64,000 bases of DNA. It comes from Sanguibacter keddieii DSM 10542 (GTDB taxonomy: Bacteria; Actinomycetota; Actinomycetes; Actinomycetales; Cellulomonadaceae). How positions within the stretch are numbered: the stretch's first letter is position 1; each line of letters starts with the position of its first letter. The notes beneath the pieces are model-generated. The model made no database searches, was not told the DNA's origin, and was given only the letters and a program-made list of their open reading frames with translations. Position numbers and translations under genes: made by a program. Location of the stretch: positions 372,001 through 436,000 of the forward strand of contig NC_013521.1 in the NCBI RefSeq assembly GCF_000024925.1, read 5' to 3'. Positions 15,672 to 23,882 of the stretch are shown piece after piece.

Positions 15672-16430
15672 ATGATCCAGGTAGAGGCGCTGACCAAGCG
15701 CTACGGGACGACCACGGCGGTCGACGGGCTGAGCTTCACGGCCAGCCCCGGGACCGTCACCGGGTTCCTCGGCCCCAACGGCGCCGGGAAGTCCACGACC
15801 ATGCGGATGATCGTCGGGCTCGAGCGCCCCACCTCGGGGACCGCGACCGTCGACGGCCGCCGCTACGCGGACCTGCCGGCGCCGCTGCACTCCGTCGGCG
15901 TCATGCTCGACGCCCGGTCGGTGCACCCCGGCCGCACGGCGTACCGACACCTGCTGGCCCACGCCCGCACCCACGGCATCGGCAAGGCCCGAGTCCGGGA
16001 GGTCATCGAGATGACCGGCCTGGAGTCCGTCGCCCGCCGCCGCGCCGGGACCTTCTCCCTCGGGATGGGGCAGCGCCTCGGGATCGCGACGGCCCTGCTG
16101 GGCGACCCGCAGACGCTCATCCTCGACGAGCCCGTCAACGGCCTCGACCCCGACGGCGTCCTCTGGGTCCGCCGCCTCGTCCGTGACCTCGCCGCGGAGG
16201 GGCGCACCGTCCTGCTGTCCTCCCACCTCATGCACGAGCTCGCGCTGTGCGCGGACCGGGTGGTCATCATCGGCAAGGGGCGCCTGCTCGCCGACGCCCC
16301 GGTCCAGGAGATCGTCGACCGCTCGGCGGGCGGCTCCCTCGAGGAGGCGTACCTCGAGCTCACCTCCGGGTCGGTCGAGTACCGCGGCCGCGCCGCCGGC
16401 GAGACCTCGACGTCGGGAGGTGCACGATGA
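15672..16430 (+). CDS. ABC transporter ATP-binding protein
   Basis: This 252-residue ATPase has Walker A GPNGAGKST (34-42), signature FSLGMGQRLGIA (about 136), Walker B TLILDEPVNGLD and the switch SSHLMHELALCADRV. It groups with BcrA/CcmA-type ABC-2 exporters used for antibiotic resistance, lipid export or self-protection. The second residue of the signature, usually SGGQ/SGGM, reads SLGMGQ, common in this class. Its stop overlaps the start of the first permease gene. With the two permeases and the kinase/regulator it forms a five-gene operon. Confidence 0.93.
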   Translation: MIQVEALTKRYGTTTAVDGLSFTASPGTVTGFLGPNGAGKSTTMRMIVGLERPTSGTATVDGRRYADLPAPLHSVGVMLDARSVHPGRTAYRHLLAHARTHGIGKARVREVIEMTGLESVARRRAGTFSLGMGQRLGIATALLGDPQTLILDEPVNGLDPDGVLWVRRLVRDLAAEGRTVLLSSHLMHELALCADRVVIIGKGRLLADAPVQEIVDRSAGGSLEEAYLELTSGSVEYRGRAAGETSTSGGAR

Positions 16431-17335
16431 CCTCGTCAGCCACCTCCCGCCCGACCTCCGCCGGCGCCCCTGAGCACAGTGCCGCCCGCACCCCGGCCCC
16501 TGCCCACCGCGGCGCGACCCTCCCCCGGCTCGTGGCCTCGGAGTGGGTCAAGCTCACCAGCCTGCGCTCGACACTGTGGGTCGCGGTCGTCACGGTGGCG
16601 GTCGCCTTCGCCTTCACGTTCCTCGCGGCGAACGCGTCCTCCGGCGACCCCGGGTTCGACCCGACGCGCTCCTTGCCCGACGGCGTCGGCCTCTCCCAGC
16701 TCGGCACCCTCGTCCTCGGGGTGCTCGCCGGCACCGCGGACTTCCGCACCGGCGCGTTCCGGTCCACCTTCACCGCGGCGCCCCGCCGGGTGCTCGTCCT
16801 CGTCGCCCGCACCGTCGCGACGACCGGCGTCGCCGTGGTGGTCGCCCTGCTGACGCTCGCCGCGACGGTGCTCGGCGTGCTGCCCGCCGCGCAGTCCCGC
16901 GACATGTCCCTCGACCTCACCACAGGCTCGACGCCCCAGGTGCTGCTCGGCTCCGGGCTGCTCCTCGTCGGCATGGCGCTGCTCGGGCTGGGCCTCGGCT
17001 CGCTCCTGCGGCGCACCGTCCCGGCGATGGTCACGGCGCTCGCGCTCGTCTTCGTCCTCCCTGTCGGCATCAGCCTCGGGGGTGACCTCTCGACGTCGCC
17101 CACGGAGATGACCGCCGAGGTCGAGACCGGACCCACGGGCCTCGACCCCGTGAGCACCGTGCTCGCCTTCCTCCCGGGAGACGCCGCCTTCCGCATGACC
17201 ACCACCTCGGAGGACGGCGGCGTCGACGGCGCTCCGGACCTCGGCCCGTGGGGCGGCGGCCTCGTCTTCGCCGGGTGGATCCTCCTCCCGCTCACCGCTG
17301 CAGGGATCCGCCTGCGCACCCGGGACGTCACGTGA
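16427..17335 (+). CDS. ABC-2 type transporter permease (first)
   Basis: This 302-residue protein has a polar Ser/Ala/Thr-rich N-terminus of about 35 residues, then ASEWVKLTSLRSTLWVAVV, the typical first helix of ABC-2 permeases that accompany BcrA-type ATPases. About six hydrophobic helices follow (LPDGVGLSQLGTLVLGVLAG, TGVAVVVALLTLAATVLG, VLLGSGLLLVGMALLGLGLG, FAGWILLPLTAAGIRL). The 4-bp overlaps at both ends show operonic translation. It is homologous to the following permease, so the transporter probably contains a heterodimer. Confidence 0.88.
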   Translation: MTSSATSRPTSAGAPEHSAARTPAPAHRGATLPRLVASEWVKLTSLRSTLWVAVVTVAVAFAFTFLAANASSGDPGFDPTRSLPDGVGLSQLGTLVLGVLAGTADFRTGAFRSTFTAAPRRVLVLVARTVATTGVAVVVALLTLAATVLGVLPAAQSRDMSLDLTTGSTPQVLLGSGLLLVGMALLGLGLGSLLRRTVPAMVTALALVFVLPVGISLGGDLSTSPTEMTAEVETGPTGLDPVSTVLAFLPGDAAFRMTTTSEDGGVDGAPDLGPWGGGLVFAGWILLPLTAAGIRLRTRDVT

Positions 17336-18177
17336 CCGCCGAGGCCGCCGGACGGACCCGCACGACCGCCCGGCACGGTGACCCCACCAGCCGCCCAGCC
17401 GTCACCTTCGCCAGGGTCCTCGCCTCGGAGTGGACCAAGACCGCCGGGCTCGCCTGGACGCTGTGGGTCCCGCTCGCGACCGTGCTGGTCGCCGCCGCGA
17501 TGCCCCTCGGTCTCGGCATGTTCGCCCGGCCCGGCGACGGCACCACCGCTGCGGGCCTCGTCGTCTCCGGCGTCGTCCTCGCCCAGCTCGGGCCCCTCGT
17601 CCTCGGGGTGCTCGTCGGCACCTCCGACTTCTCCACCTCCACCGCAGCCACCACCTACACCGCCGTCCCACGGCGCCTCCCGGTACTTGCCGCCCAGGTG
17701 GTCCTCACGACGGGCATCGCACTCGTCACCTCCCTCGCCGCGCTCGGCACGTCGGTCGCCGTGACCGTGGCCCAGAGCGGCACGACAGGGCTGACGCTCG
17801 ACCTCGCCGCGCACGACGGGACGGCCCGGGCGCTCGCGGGCGTCGTCCTCTACCTCACCGCGGTCGCGCTGCTCGGCCTCGGGCTCGGAGCCCTCGTGCG
17901 CCGGCCCGCCGGTGCGCTCGTCGTCGGCGTGGTGCTGCTCGTGGTCGCCGACAGGGTCCTCGCGGCCAACCCGGGACGCGTCGCCGACACGGTGCGCGTC
18001 CTGCTGCCCGGGGTCGGCACACGCCTCGTGGAGACCGACGGTCGGCTCGCGGTCACCGAGGCGGCGAGCCTCGGCCCGCACCTCGGGACCTGGGGCCCCG
18101 GGCTGGTGCTGGCCGCGTGGGCGGTCGGCCTGCTGGTCGCCGCCGGAGCCCGGCTGCGACACGGAGACGTCACGTGA
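17332..18177 (+). CDS. ABC-2 type transporter permease (second)
   Basis: From GTG 17332 the protein has 281 residues and the same layout as the preceding gene: FARVLASEWTKTAGLAWTLWVP as first helix, VSGVVLAQLGPLVLGVLVGTSDFS, VVLTTGIALVTSLAALGTS, and a final helix VLAAWAVGLLVAAGARLRHGDVT. Both genes end in RDVT/GDVT, indicating tandem duplication. The product probably pairs with the first permease under the common ATPase. The GTGA overlap with the previous stop favours this start. Confidence 0.87.
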   Translation: MTAEAAGRTRTTARHGDPTSRPAVTFARVLASEWTKTAGLAWTLWVPLATVLVAAAMPLGLGMFARPGDGTTAAGLVVSGVVLAQLGPLVLGVLVGTSDFSTSTAATTYTAVPRRLPVLAAQVVLTTGIALVTSLAALGTSVAVTVAQSGTTGLTLDLAAHDGTARALAGVVLYLTAVALLGLGLGALVRRPAGALVVGVVLLVVADRVLAANPGRVADTVRVLLPGVGTRLVETDGRLAVTEAASLGPHLGTWGPGLVLAAWAVGLLVAAGARLRHGDVT

Positions 18178-18305
18178 CCGGCCCCGGGGGCCAGCGCCCC
18201 GCCGTCACAGGCACGCACGACCTCCGCCGCGCGCTGCAGCCTGAGCCCGTCCCTGTCCCACACACGGAAGAGCACCCCCGCACGGGTGGTGAGAGAGTAG
18301 GCGCC

Positions 18306-19760
18306 ATGCCCGCCACGATCCCCGCCGCGCCGCTCCTCGGTGCCGGACACGCGGCCGCACGGGCGGAGCGCAGCCCGAGCCCAGGTCGGCGCCGCGGTGG
18401 GCATCACTCGTGGCTCGTCCAGACCGTGCTCGCCCTCGTCGTCCTGCTCGTCGGGGCCGCCACCGCTGTCTACGCCCACTCGACGGTCCAGGGCATCGTC
18501 GCCCTCGGGATGTTCCCCGAGGGCACCGACCGGCTGCAGACCGTCCCGACCGTCTGGCTCGCCGGAGCCGCCGTCGGTGCCGTGCTGCTCGTCGCGCTGC
18601 GCACCCGGCCGGTCCTCGCCGTCGGGATCCTCACCGCGCTCGCCCTCGCGTCCCTCGTGACCGCCGGGATCTTCGGCGTCCTCGGCCTGTGCCTGGCCGT
18701 CGCCCTGTACTCGGTCGCCAGCACCCGGACCGCCCTCGTCACCTGGTCCGCCGTCGTCGCGGTGGTCGTGGTGCTGACCACCGCGGCCTGGCGGTGGCAG
18801 GTCATCGGGGTGGGGGAGATGTTCGTCTGGGGGACCTTCCAGCGACCCGCGGGCACCGAGCCCTTCCACCAGCTGATCCAGCCCGAGTTCTCCTCCGGAC
18901 GGCGGTCCGCGACCGTCGCGCTCCTCGTGGTGCTCCTTCTCCTCGGTGTCGCCGCCGGGGCCAGCTCGCGCGCCCGGCGCCTCAAGCTCGAGGCCGAGGC
19001 CGACCACCGCGAGGCAGCAGCCCGCGACCGCGAGGCCAGCGCAGCGCTCGGCCGCGCCTCCGAGCGCGCCCGCATCGCCCGCGAGATGCACGACATCGTC
19101 GCGCACAGCGTCTCGGTGATGATCGCGCTCTCCGACGGTGCCTCCGCCGCGCTCGACCGCGCGCCCGACCGCTCCCGCGAGGCGCTGGGCGAGCTCTCCG
19201 CGACCGGGCGCACGGCGCTCACCGACATGCAGCGCGTGCTCGGCGCCCTCGACCCCGACGGCGAGCCGGGACCGTCGGCCTCCGGGTCGACGGAACCCAC
19301 GGAGACCGACCTGCAGACCATCGTCGAGCGCTTCCGGGCGGCCGGGCTGCCCGTCACGGCGACGGGCCTGGACGTCGACCTCCCGGCGAGCACCTCGGTG
19401 CGGCTCGCCCTCGTGCGCATCGTCACGGAGGCGCTCACCAACGTGCTGCGGCACGCACCCGGGACCACGTTGGTCTCGGTGGACGTCCGCCGCACCGGGC
19501 GGACGGTCGAGGCGGAGGTCGTCGACACCGGAGGCACCCAGGCGGGCGACGGAGGGTCGGGCCGCGGGGTCCCCGGCATGCGTGACCGCGCCGCGCTGCT
19601 CGGCGGGAGCGTCGAGGCCGGCCCGCTGGTCGGCGGTGGGTGGCGCGTGCACGTCGTGCTGCCGTGCGACGAGCTCGCCCCGCGCACGTCGACCAGCACG
19701 ACCGGCGTCGCCACCAGCAGCGCCACCACCGACGACGACGCCACCCAGGAGACCCCGTGA
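18306..19760 (+). CDS. sensor histidine kinase (NarL/DesK-type)
   Basis: Starting at ATG 18306 the protein has 484 residues; a coupled GTG at 18174 would add 44 and cannot be excluded. Four to six N-terminal hydrophobic helices (LVQTVLALVVLLVGAATAVYA and others) form the sensor. A HisKA_3 segment ERARIAREMHDIVAHSVSVM carries the phospho-acceptor H262, and the ATPase domain shows VTEALTNVLRHAPG and GRGVPGMRDRAALLGG. It would phosphorylate the response regulator encoded immediately downstream (4-bp overlap). Being co-transcribed with an ABC transporter, it probably senses the transported compound or membrane stress. The Thr/Asp-rich tail after residue 460 is low-complexity. Confidence 0.92.
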   Translation: MPATIPAAPLLGAGHAAARAERSPSPGRRRGGHHSWLVQTVLALVVLLVGAATAVYAHSTVQGIVALGMFPEGTDRLQTVPTVWLAGAAVGAVLLVALRTRPVLAVGILTALALASLVTAGIFGVLGLCLAVALYSVASTRTALVTWSAVVAVVVVLTTAAWRWQVIGVGEMFVWGTFQRPAGTEPFHQLIQPEFSSGRRSATVALLVVLLLLGVAAGASSRARRLKLEAEADHREAAARDREASAALGRASERARIAREMHDIVAHSVSVMIALSDGASAALDRAPDRSREALGELSATGRTALTDMQRVLGALDPDGEPGPSASGSTEPTETDLQTIVERFRAAGLPVTATGLDVDLPASTSVRLALVRIVTEALTNVLRHAPGTTLVSVDVRRTGRTVEAEVVDTGGTQAGDGGSGRGVPGMRDRAALLGGSVEAGPLVGGGWRVHVVLPCDELAPRTSTSTTGVATSSATTDDDATQETP

Positions 19761-20437
19761 CCACCGTCCTCCTCGTCGACGACCAGGCGCTCATCCGCAT
19801 GGGCCTGCGCCTCGTCATCGACTCCGAGCCCGACCTCGAGGTGGTCGGCGAGGCCTCGGACGGCGCCGTCGCCCTCGACCAGGTCGCGGCGCTCGCCCCC
19901 GACGTGGTCCTCATGGACATCCGCATGCCCGGGGTCGACGGCATCGAGGCGACCCGGCGGGTCGTCGCCGAGCACCCGGCCGTGCGGGTCCTCGTCCTGA
20001 CGACCTTCGACGTCGACGAGTACGCCTTCGCGGCGCTGCGGGCCGGGGCGAGCGGGTTCCTGCTCAAGAGCGCACGCCCCGAGGAGCTCGCCGACGCGAT
20101 CCGCACCATCGCGTCGGGCAGCTCCGTCGTCGCGCCGCGCGTGGTGCGGCGGATGCTCGACCTCTTCGCCCCGCACCTGCCGGGCGGCGACGACGCGTCA
20201 CCGGCCCGTCCCGACGAGGTCGCCCCTGTGCTGCGCGACCTCACCCCGCGCGAGACCGACGTGCTGCGGGCCGTGGCCGAGGGGCTGTCGAACGCCGAGA
20301 TCGCCGAGCAGCTCGTGCTCTCGACCACCACGGTGAAGACCCACGTCGGCAACATGCTCGCCAAGCTGGGTGTCCGCGACCGCGTCCAGGCCGTCATCCT
20401 CGCCTACGAGTCCGGCCTCGTCCGCTCGCAGGGGTGA
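19757..20437 (+). CDS. LuxR-type response regulator
   Basis: From GTG 19757 the protein has 226 residues. The receiver domain has acidic pair D8/D9, phospho-acceptor D54 in VVLMDIRMPGVDG and a Lys in FLLKSARPEELADAI. The C-terminal NarL/LuxR helix-turn-helix reads LTPRETDVLRAVAEGLSNAEIAEQL followed by STTTVKTHVGNMLAKLGV. It forms a pair with the preceding kinase and probably regulates the ABC operon it belongs to. A phased repeat element begins 19 nt after its stop. Confidence 0.95.
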   Translation: MTTVLLVDDQALIRMGLRLVIDSEPDLEVVGEASDGAVALDQVAALAPDVVLMDIRMPGVDGIEATRRVVAEHPAVRVLVLTTFDVDEYAFAALRAGASGFLLKSARPEELADAIRTIASGSSVVAPRVVRRMLDLFAPHLPGGDDASPARPDEVAPVLRDLTPRETDVLRAVAEGLSNAEIAEQLVLSTTTVKTHVGNMLAKLGVRDRVQAVILAYESGLVRSQG

Positions 20438-20455
20438 GCCGAGGCCCCGGCCAGC

Positions 20456-20580
20456 GAGGCCGCACAGCTGCACACCAGGTCGCACACCGACCCGCGAGGT
20501 CGCACGGACACGCCAGACGGACGCGGTCAGGCGGAGGATCTGGCGTGTCAGTGCGACCTCGGCGGAGAAGGTGCGACCTC
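20456..20580 (+). repeat. phased 20-bp repeat element, family A copy 2
   Basis: Left units GAGGCCGCAC, CAGGTCGCAC and GAGGTCGCAC begin at 20456, 20476 and 20496. The stem arms GGACACGCCA (20506-20515) and TGGCGTGTCA (20541-20550) enclose a 25-nt loop, and right units GTGCGACCTC begin at 20551 and 20571. Left and right inner units are 55 bp apart. It lies 19 nt after the response-regulator stop, in a convergent gap. Confidence 0.9.
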
Positions 20581-20630
20581 GCGGATGGGGAGCAGAAGGG
20601 GAGAGGGGTGACCTGGTCGGCGCCGACAGC

Positions 20631-21701
20631 TCAGGCGTCGACGGTCTCGCGGTCGAGGGCTGCGACGGCGGCGTCGATGCGGCGCTGGGTGGCCAGCTCG
20701 CGGCGACGGCGGGTGCGGCGGACCAGCAGCACCGCGGCGACCGCGAGGGCCAGCAGGGCGAGCTGCGCCCACGGCAGGGCCCACGCCGACCAGCCGGCCG
20801 CGACGGTCGGGACCTCGACCTCGACGACGTCGTCGCCGACGACCACCGGCACCACGGTCACCTCGCCCGACACCGGTCCCAGCGGCCAGGTCCCGGCGAG
20901 CACCACGGTCGACGTGACGGCCTGGCGCGGCAGCAGCTCGCGCTGAGCGACACCCTCGCCGCTCGTCGAGGCCCAGCCGAACGGTCCGGCGGCGTCGGCC
21001 GTGATCCCGGCACCCAGCCGGACGTTGCCCTCGTTGGTCACCGTGTACTCGACCTCGACGGAGCCGGGCGCGAAGGGGTTCCACGACGGCGAGTAGCCGG
21101 CCTGGACGTCGGTCACCGCGAGGGTCGGCAGCACGTCGCCTGCTACCCGCAGGTGCAGGCGCACGCCCACGCGCGCGTCGAAGGACACCTGCTGCTCGCC
21201 CGCGACGGGCACGAGCGCGGCGACGATGCCCGCGGGGTGGTCGCCCGGGGTCGCATCCGCCGGGACGGTCAGGGTGAAGGGCACGGTGACGGTCGCCTCG
21301 GGGGCGACCTCGACGCGCATCGGCGTGCTGCCCTCGGTCGCGGGCACGCCGCCCTCGCCGACGGACACCCATGCCCCCGAGTCGACGGGGGTGGTGCCGG
21401 AGGGCAGCAGGTCGAACTGGCCGTCAGCGGTGACGAGGCCGTCGCTCGCGTAGAGCTCGAAGGTCGCGGGGTGCTCCGAGTAGTTCGTGACGGCCACGTG
21501 GTCGGCCACGGTCTGCCCGGGCTCCGCGTCGATGCGGTGCGAGACGCGACCGTCGGGGCCGTCGGCGGTCGCGGGCTCGACGGTCCACGTGGTCCCGGGG
21601 AGCGGCGCGTCGTCGGCGGCCGTGGCGGGGAGCGTGCCGAGGGCGGAGAGCAGCGAGGCGGCGGCGAGCAGCAGCGCGGCGCGAGCAGGGCGAGAGGTCA
21701 T
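20631..21701 (-). CDS. DUF916-like (WxL-interacting) surface protein with C-terminal membrane anchor
   Basis: This 356-residue secreted protein has a signal peptide (ARAALLLAAASLLSALGTLPATA, cleavage near 29). Two beta-sandwich segments follow: WTVEPATADGPDGRVSHRI and VADHVAVTNYSEHPATFELYA match the DUF916 / WxL-interacting pattern, with DHPAGIVAALVPV a conserved mid-domain strand. A C-terminal helix (LALLALAVAAVLLV, about 311-330) and a basic RRTRRRR stretch fix it in the membrane. In Firmicutes DUF916 proteins bind peptidoglycan and WxL domains. The gene upstream on the same strand encodes a phosphatase with a WxL-like tail, which fits a partner role. Confidence 0.82.
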   Translation of the reverse strand: MTSRPARAALLLAAASLLSALGTLPATAADDAPLPGTTWTVEPATADGPDGRVSHRIDAEPGQTVADHVAVTNYSEHPATFELYASDGLVTADGQFDLLPSGTTPVDSGAWVSVGEGGVPATEGSTPMRVEVAPEATVTVPFTLTVPADATPGDHPAGIVAALVPVAGEQQVSFDARVGVRLHLRVAGDVLPTLAVTDVQAGYSPSWNPFAPGSVEVEYTVTNEGNVRLGAGITADAAGPFGWASTSGEGVAQRELLPRQAVTSTVVLAGTWPLGPVSGEVTVVPVVVGDDVVEVEVPTVAAGWSAWALPWAQLALLALAVAAVLLVRRTRRRRELATQRRIDAAVAALDRETVDA

Positions 21702-21760
21702 GGGGTGTCAGCGACTTCCGGGAGAGGTGGGAGCAGCACGGAGGAGCGGGGGACGACGAG

Positions 21761-21794
21761 AGGTGCCGGCCGGCCCGGAGGCCGACCGGCACCT
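21761..21794 (-). terminator. terminator-like hairpin after the phosphatase gene
   Basis: AGGTGCCGGCCGG (21761-21773) and CCGACCGGCACCT (21782-21794) form a 13-bp stem with one mismatch. It begins 9 nt past the phosphatase stop on the minus strand, between that gene and the DUF916 gene. It could attenuate read-through into DUF916. Confidence 0.65.
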
Positions 21795-21802
21795 GACGCA
21801 GG

Positions 21803-23698
21803 TCAGTCGACCGGGAAGAGCGAGACGCTCATCGAGCCCGTGTAGTCGCCGGCACGCGTGTCGACGGGGACCTCGAGGCCGATCTCGGCGCCGAGGTCGG
21901 TGGTGCCGAGACGGCCCTCGCTGCTCGCGGTCGCGAGGGTCGCGGGGGAGCCGAGGCCCTCGCCGCCGCCGAGCACGGTGCGCACGGGGGAGCCGAGGGA
22001 CAGCCCGGGCTTGGCCGCCGCGGTGCTGGGCGTCCAGCCGAGGTGCGCGGCGCGGATGGTGCGCGGGCCCGACGACAGGTCGGTCGCCTGGCCGGACACG
22101 GTCCAGCCACCGGTGCCCACAGCCGAGCTGGCCCGCGAGTCCGTCACCGAGACGGTCGGGAGCTGGCCGAGGAACCGCAACCGGTCACCGATGTTCTTCC
22201 CGCCGTCGAGGGCCACGACGCCGTCGGCGACGGTGAGGGTCAGGCTGCCCTCGGCCTCGCCGATCTCCGGGACGGTCGCCTCGATCGGGATGCCCGACTC
22301 CTCGGGTGCGTCCTCGAAGCCCCAGGACTCGAAGGCCACCCGGGCGATGTCGACGTTGTCGAGGTAGGCGCCGCGGACCGGGTCCGTGCCGACCGCGTAC
22401 GACGCGAGCAGGTCCGAGCCGGCGCCCTTGGCGAAGACCGGGACGAGCTGGTTGGTGTGGTTGCCCGAGAACCACTTCTGGTCGGGCAGCTGGCCCTGCT
22501 CACCGGTGATCGGCGTCCACGTCGGGTCGGAGGCGGAGCCGTCGAGGTAGCCGGTCTCGTGGTCGGCGGTGACGATGACGAGGGTCTCGTCCCAGCTCGA
22601 CTCGGTCTCGACCCACTCGACGACCGTCTCGACGGCCGCGTTGAAGTCGACGGTCTCCTCGATGTTGCGGGTGGTCTCGTTGGCGTGGCCGGTCCAGTCG
22701 ATCGCGCCGCCCTCGACCATGAGGAACAGGCCTTCTTCGTCCTGCTCGAGGACGTTGAGCGCACCCGAGGTGAGGGTCGCGAGGCTGGGGACGTCGTTCT
22801 GCGGGACCTCGAAGGGCAGGGTGCCGAGCGAGTCGCCCGGGCGCGCCTGCTGGAGGGTCGAGCCCACCTGGACGAGGCCGAACAGCTTGTCCGGGACGTT
22901 CTCGCCCGCGGCGAGCGCCTCGAAGTCGGCGGTGTCCTCGACGAGCGTGAAGTCGGTCTGGCCGTCCTTGAGGGAGTTCCAGCCCTGCTCGCTGAGGTAG
23001 TCGAAGCGGGGCGTGGCGAGCGGCTGGTGGCCGTCGTCGAAGAGCGGGTGGCCGGCGCCGACGATCACGTCGAGCGGGCCGGAGATCATCTCCTCGGAGA
23101 TGCCGTGCAGGTCGTTGCGGCTCGCGTTGTGCGCGCCCCAGGCCGCGGGCGTCGCGTGGCTGAACTGGACCGACGTGACGACGCCGGTCGCCTTGTCGAG
23201 CTCGGCGGCGCGCTCGGCGACGTTCTTCACGCTGTTGCCCTCGGGGTCGACGCCGAGGATCCCGTTGTTCGTCTTGACGCCCGTGGCGAGCGCGGTGCCC
23301 GCGGCGGCCGAGTCGGTGGCGCCCGTGGCGATCCACGTGAAGTCCGCCCACGCCTTCGCGGGGTCGTACTCGGCACGGCCGTTGGCGGAGTGGGTCGACA
23401 TGCCGACCTGCACGGGGAAGGACTCGAACACCTGGGACGCGGTGCCCGGCACGTGCTCGATGGTCCCGGCGGCGGGGTCGACGGCGACCTGGTGGTTCGT
23501 GGTGCCGTGCTGGTACAGGCTCGCGGCGTCGACGTGGTTGTAGCCCATGCCGTCGCCGATCAGCACGATGATGTTCTTGGGGCCGGCGGGGTCGGTGTCG
23601 GTGGCGAGCGCGGGCGTCGATGCCCCGAGCGCGAGGGATCCGGCGAGGGCGCCGGTGCCGGCGACCTTCAGCCAGGCGGAGGGAACGCGTGAAGTCAT
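21803..23698 (-). CDS. secreted PhoA-family alkaline phosphatase with C-terminal WxL-like domain
   Basis: From ATG 23698 (AAGGAA upstream) the protein has 631 residues. The signal peptide ends near ASTPALA (residue 32). The alkaline phosphatase core shows IVLIGDGMGYNH (metal ligand D49), ATDSAAAGTALATG (nucleophile S130), HATPAAWGAH, VEGGAIDWTGHA and VTADHETGY. From about 478 to the end a separate beta-rich domain follows: LPTVSVTDSRASS, GWTVSGQATDL (W532), AHLGWTP (W555) and RAGDYTGSMSVSLFPVD. This layout resembles WxL surface domains, with Val for Leu in the first motif. It probably ties the enzyme to the wall through the DUF916 protein encoded next. It releases phosphate from organic esters outside the cell. 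Confidence 0.85.
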   Translation of the reverse strand: MTSRVPSAWLKVAGTGALAGSLALGASTPALATDTDPAGPKNIIVLIGDGMGYNHVDAASLYQHGTTNHQVAVDPAAGTIEHVPGTASQVFESFPVQVGMSTHSANGRAEYDPAKAWADFTWIATGATDSAAAGTALATGVKTNNGILGVDPEGNSVKNVAERAAELDKATGVVTSVQFSHATPAAWGAHNASRNDLHGISEEMISGPLDVIVGAGHPLFDDGHQPLATPRFDYLSEQGWNSLKDGQTDFTLVEDTADFEALAAGENVPDKLFGLVQVGSTLQQARPGDSLGTLPFEVPQNDVPSLATLTSGALNVLEQDEEGLFLMVEGGAIDWTGHANETTRNIEETVDFNAAVETVVEWVETESSWDETLVIVTADHETGYLDGSASDPTWTPITGEQGQLPDQKWFSGNHTNQLVPVFAKGAGSDLLASYAVGTDPVRGAYLDNVDIARVAFESWGFEDAPEESGIPIEATVPEIGEAEGSLTLTVADGVVALDGGKNIGDRLRFLGQLPTVSVTDSRASSAVGTGGWTVSGQATDLSSGPRTIRAAHLGWTPSTAAAKPGLSLGSPVRTVLGGGEGLGSPATLATASSEGRLGTTDLGAEIGLEVPVDTRAGDYTGSMSVSLFPVD

Positions 23699-23753
23699 GG
23701 ACTCTTCCTTGGTGAGGTACTCATCAGGAGCGGACACCGACAACCCTGTGCGT

Positions 23754-23786
23754 TGGCTGTGGACCCAGGGTTAACCCGGGTGAAAC
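23754..23786 (-). promoter_or_regulatory. PHO-box-like array upstream of the alkaline phosphatase
   Basis: On the minus strand, three contiguous 11-bp units read GTTTCACCCGG, GTTAACCCTGG and GTCCACAGCCA (23786 down to 23754). The first two agree well with the actinobacterial PhoP direct-repeat unit (GTTCACC-type), the third weakly. The array is 56-88 bp upstream of the ATG, a suitable distance for activation of a promoter under phosphate starvation. Confidence 0.65.
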
Positions 23787-23882
23787 TCTCGCGGAACGCT
23801 CATGGTTCGTCGGCGACGTGCCGATGGTCTTCCCCATACCGGTCCGTGACGCGCCGCGCTGCCGCGTCGGTCATGCTCCGGC

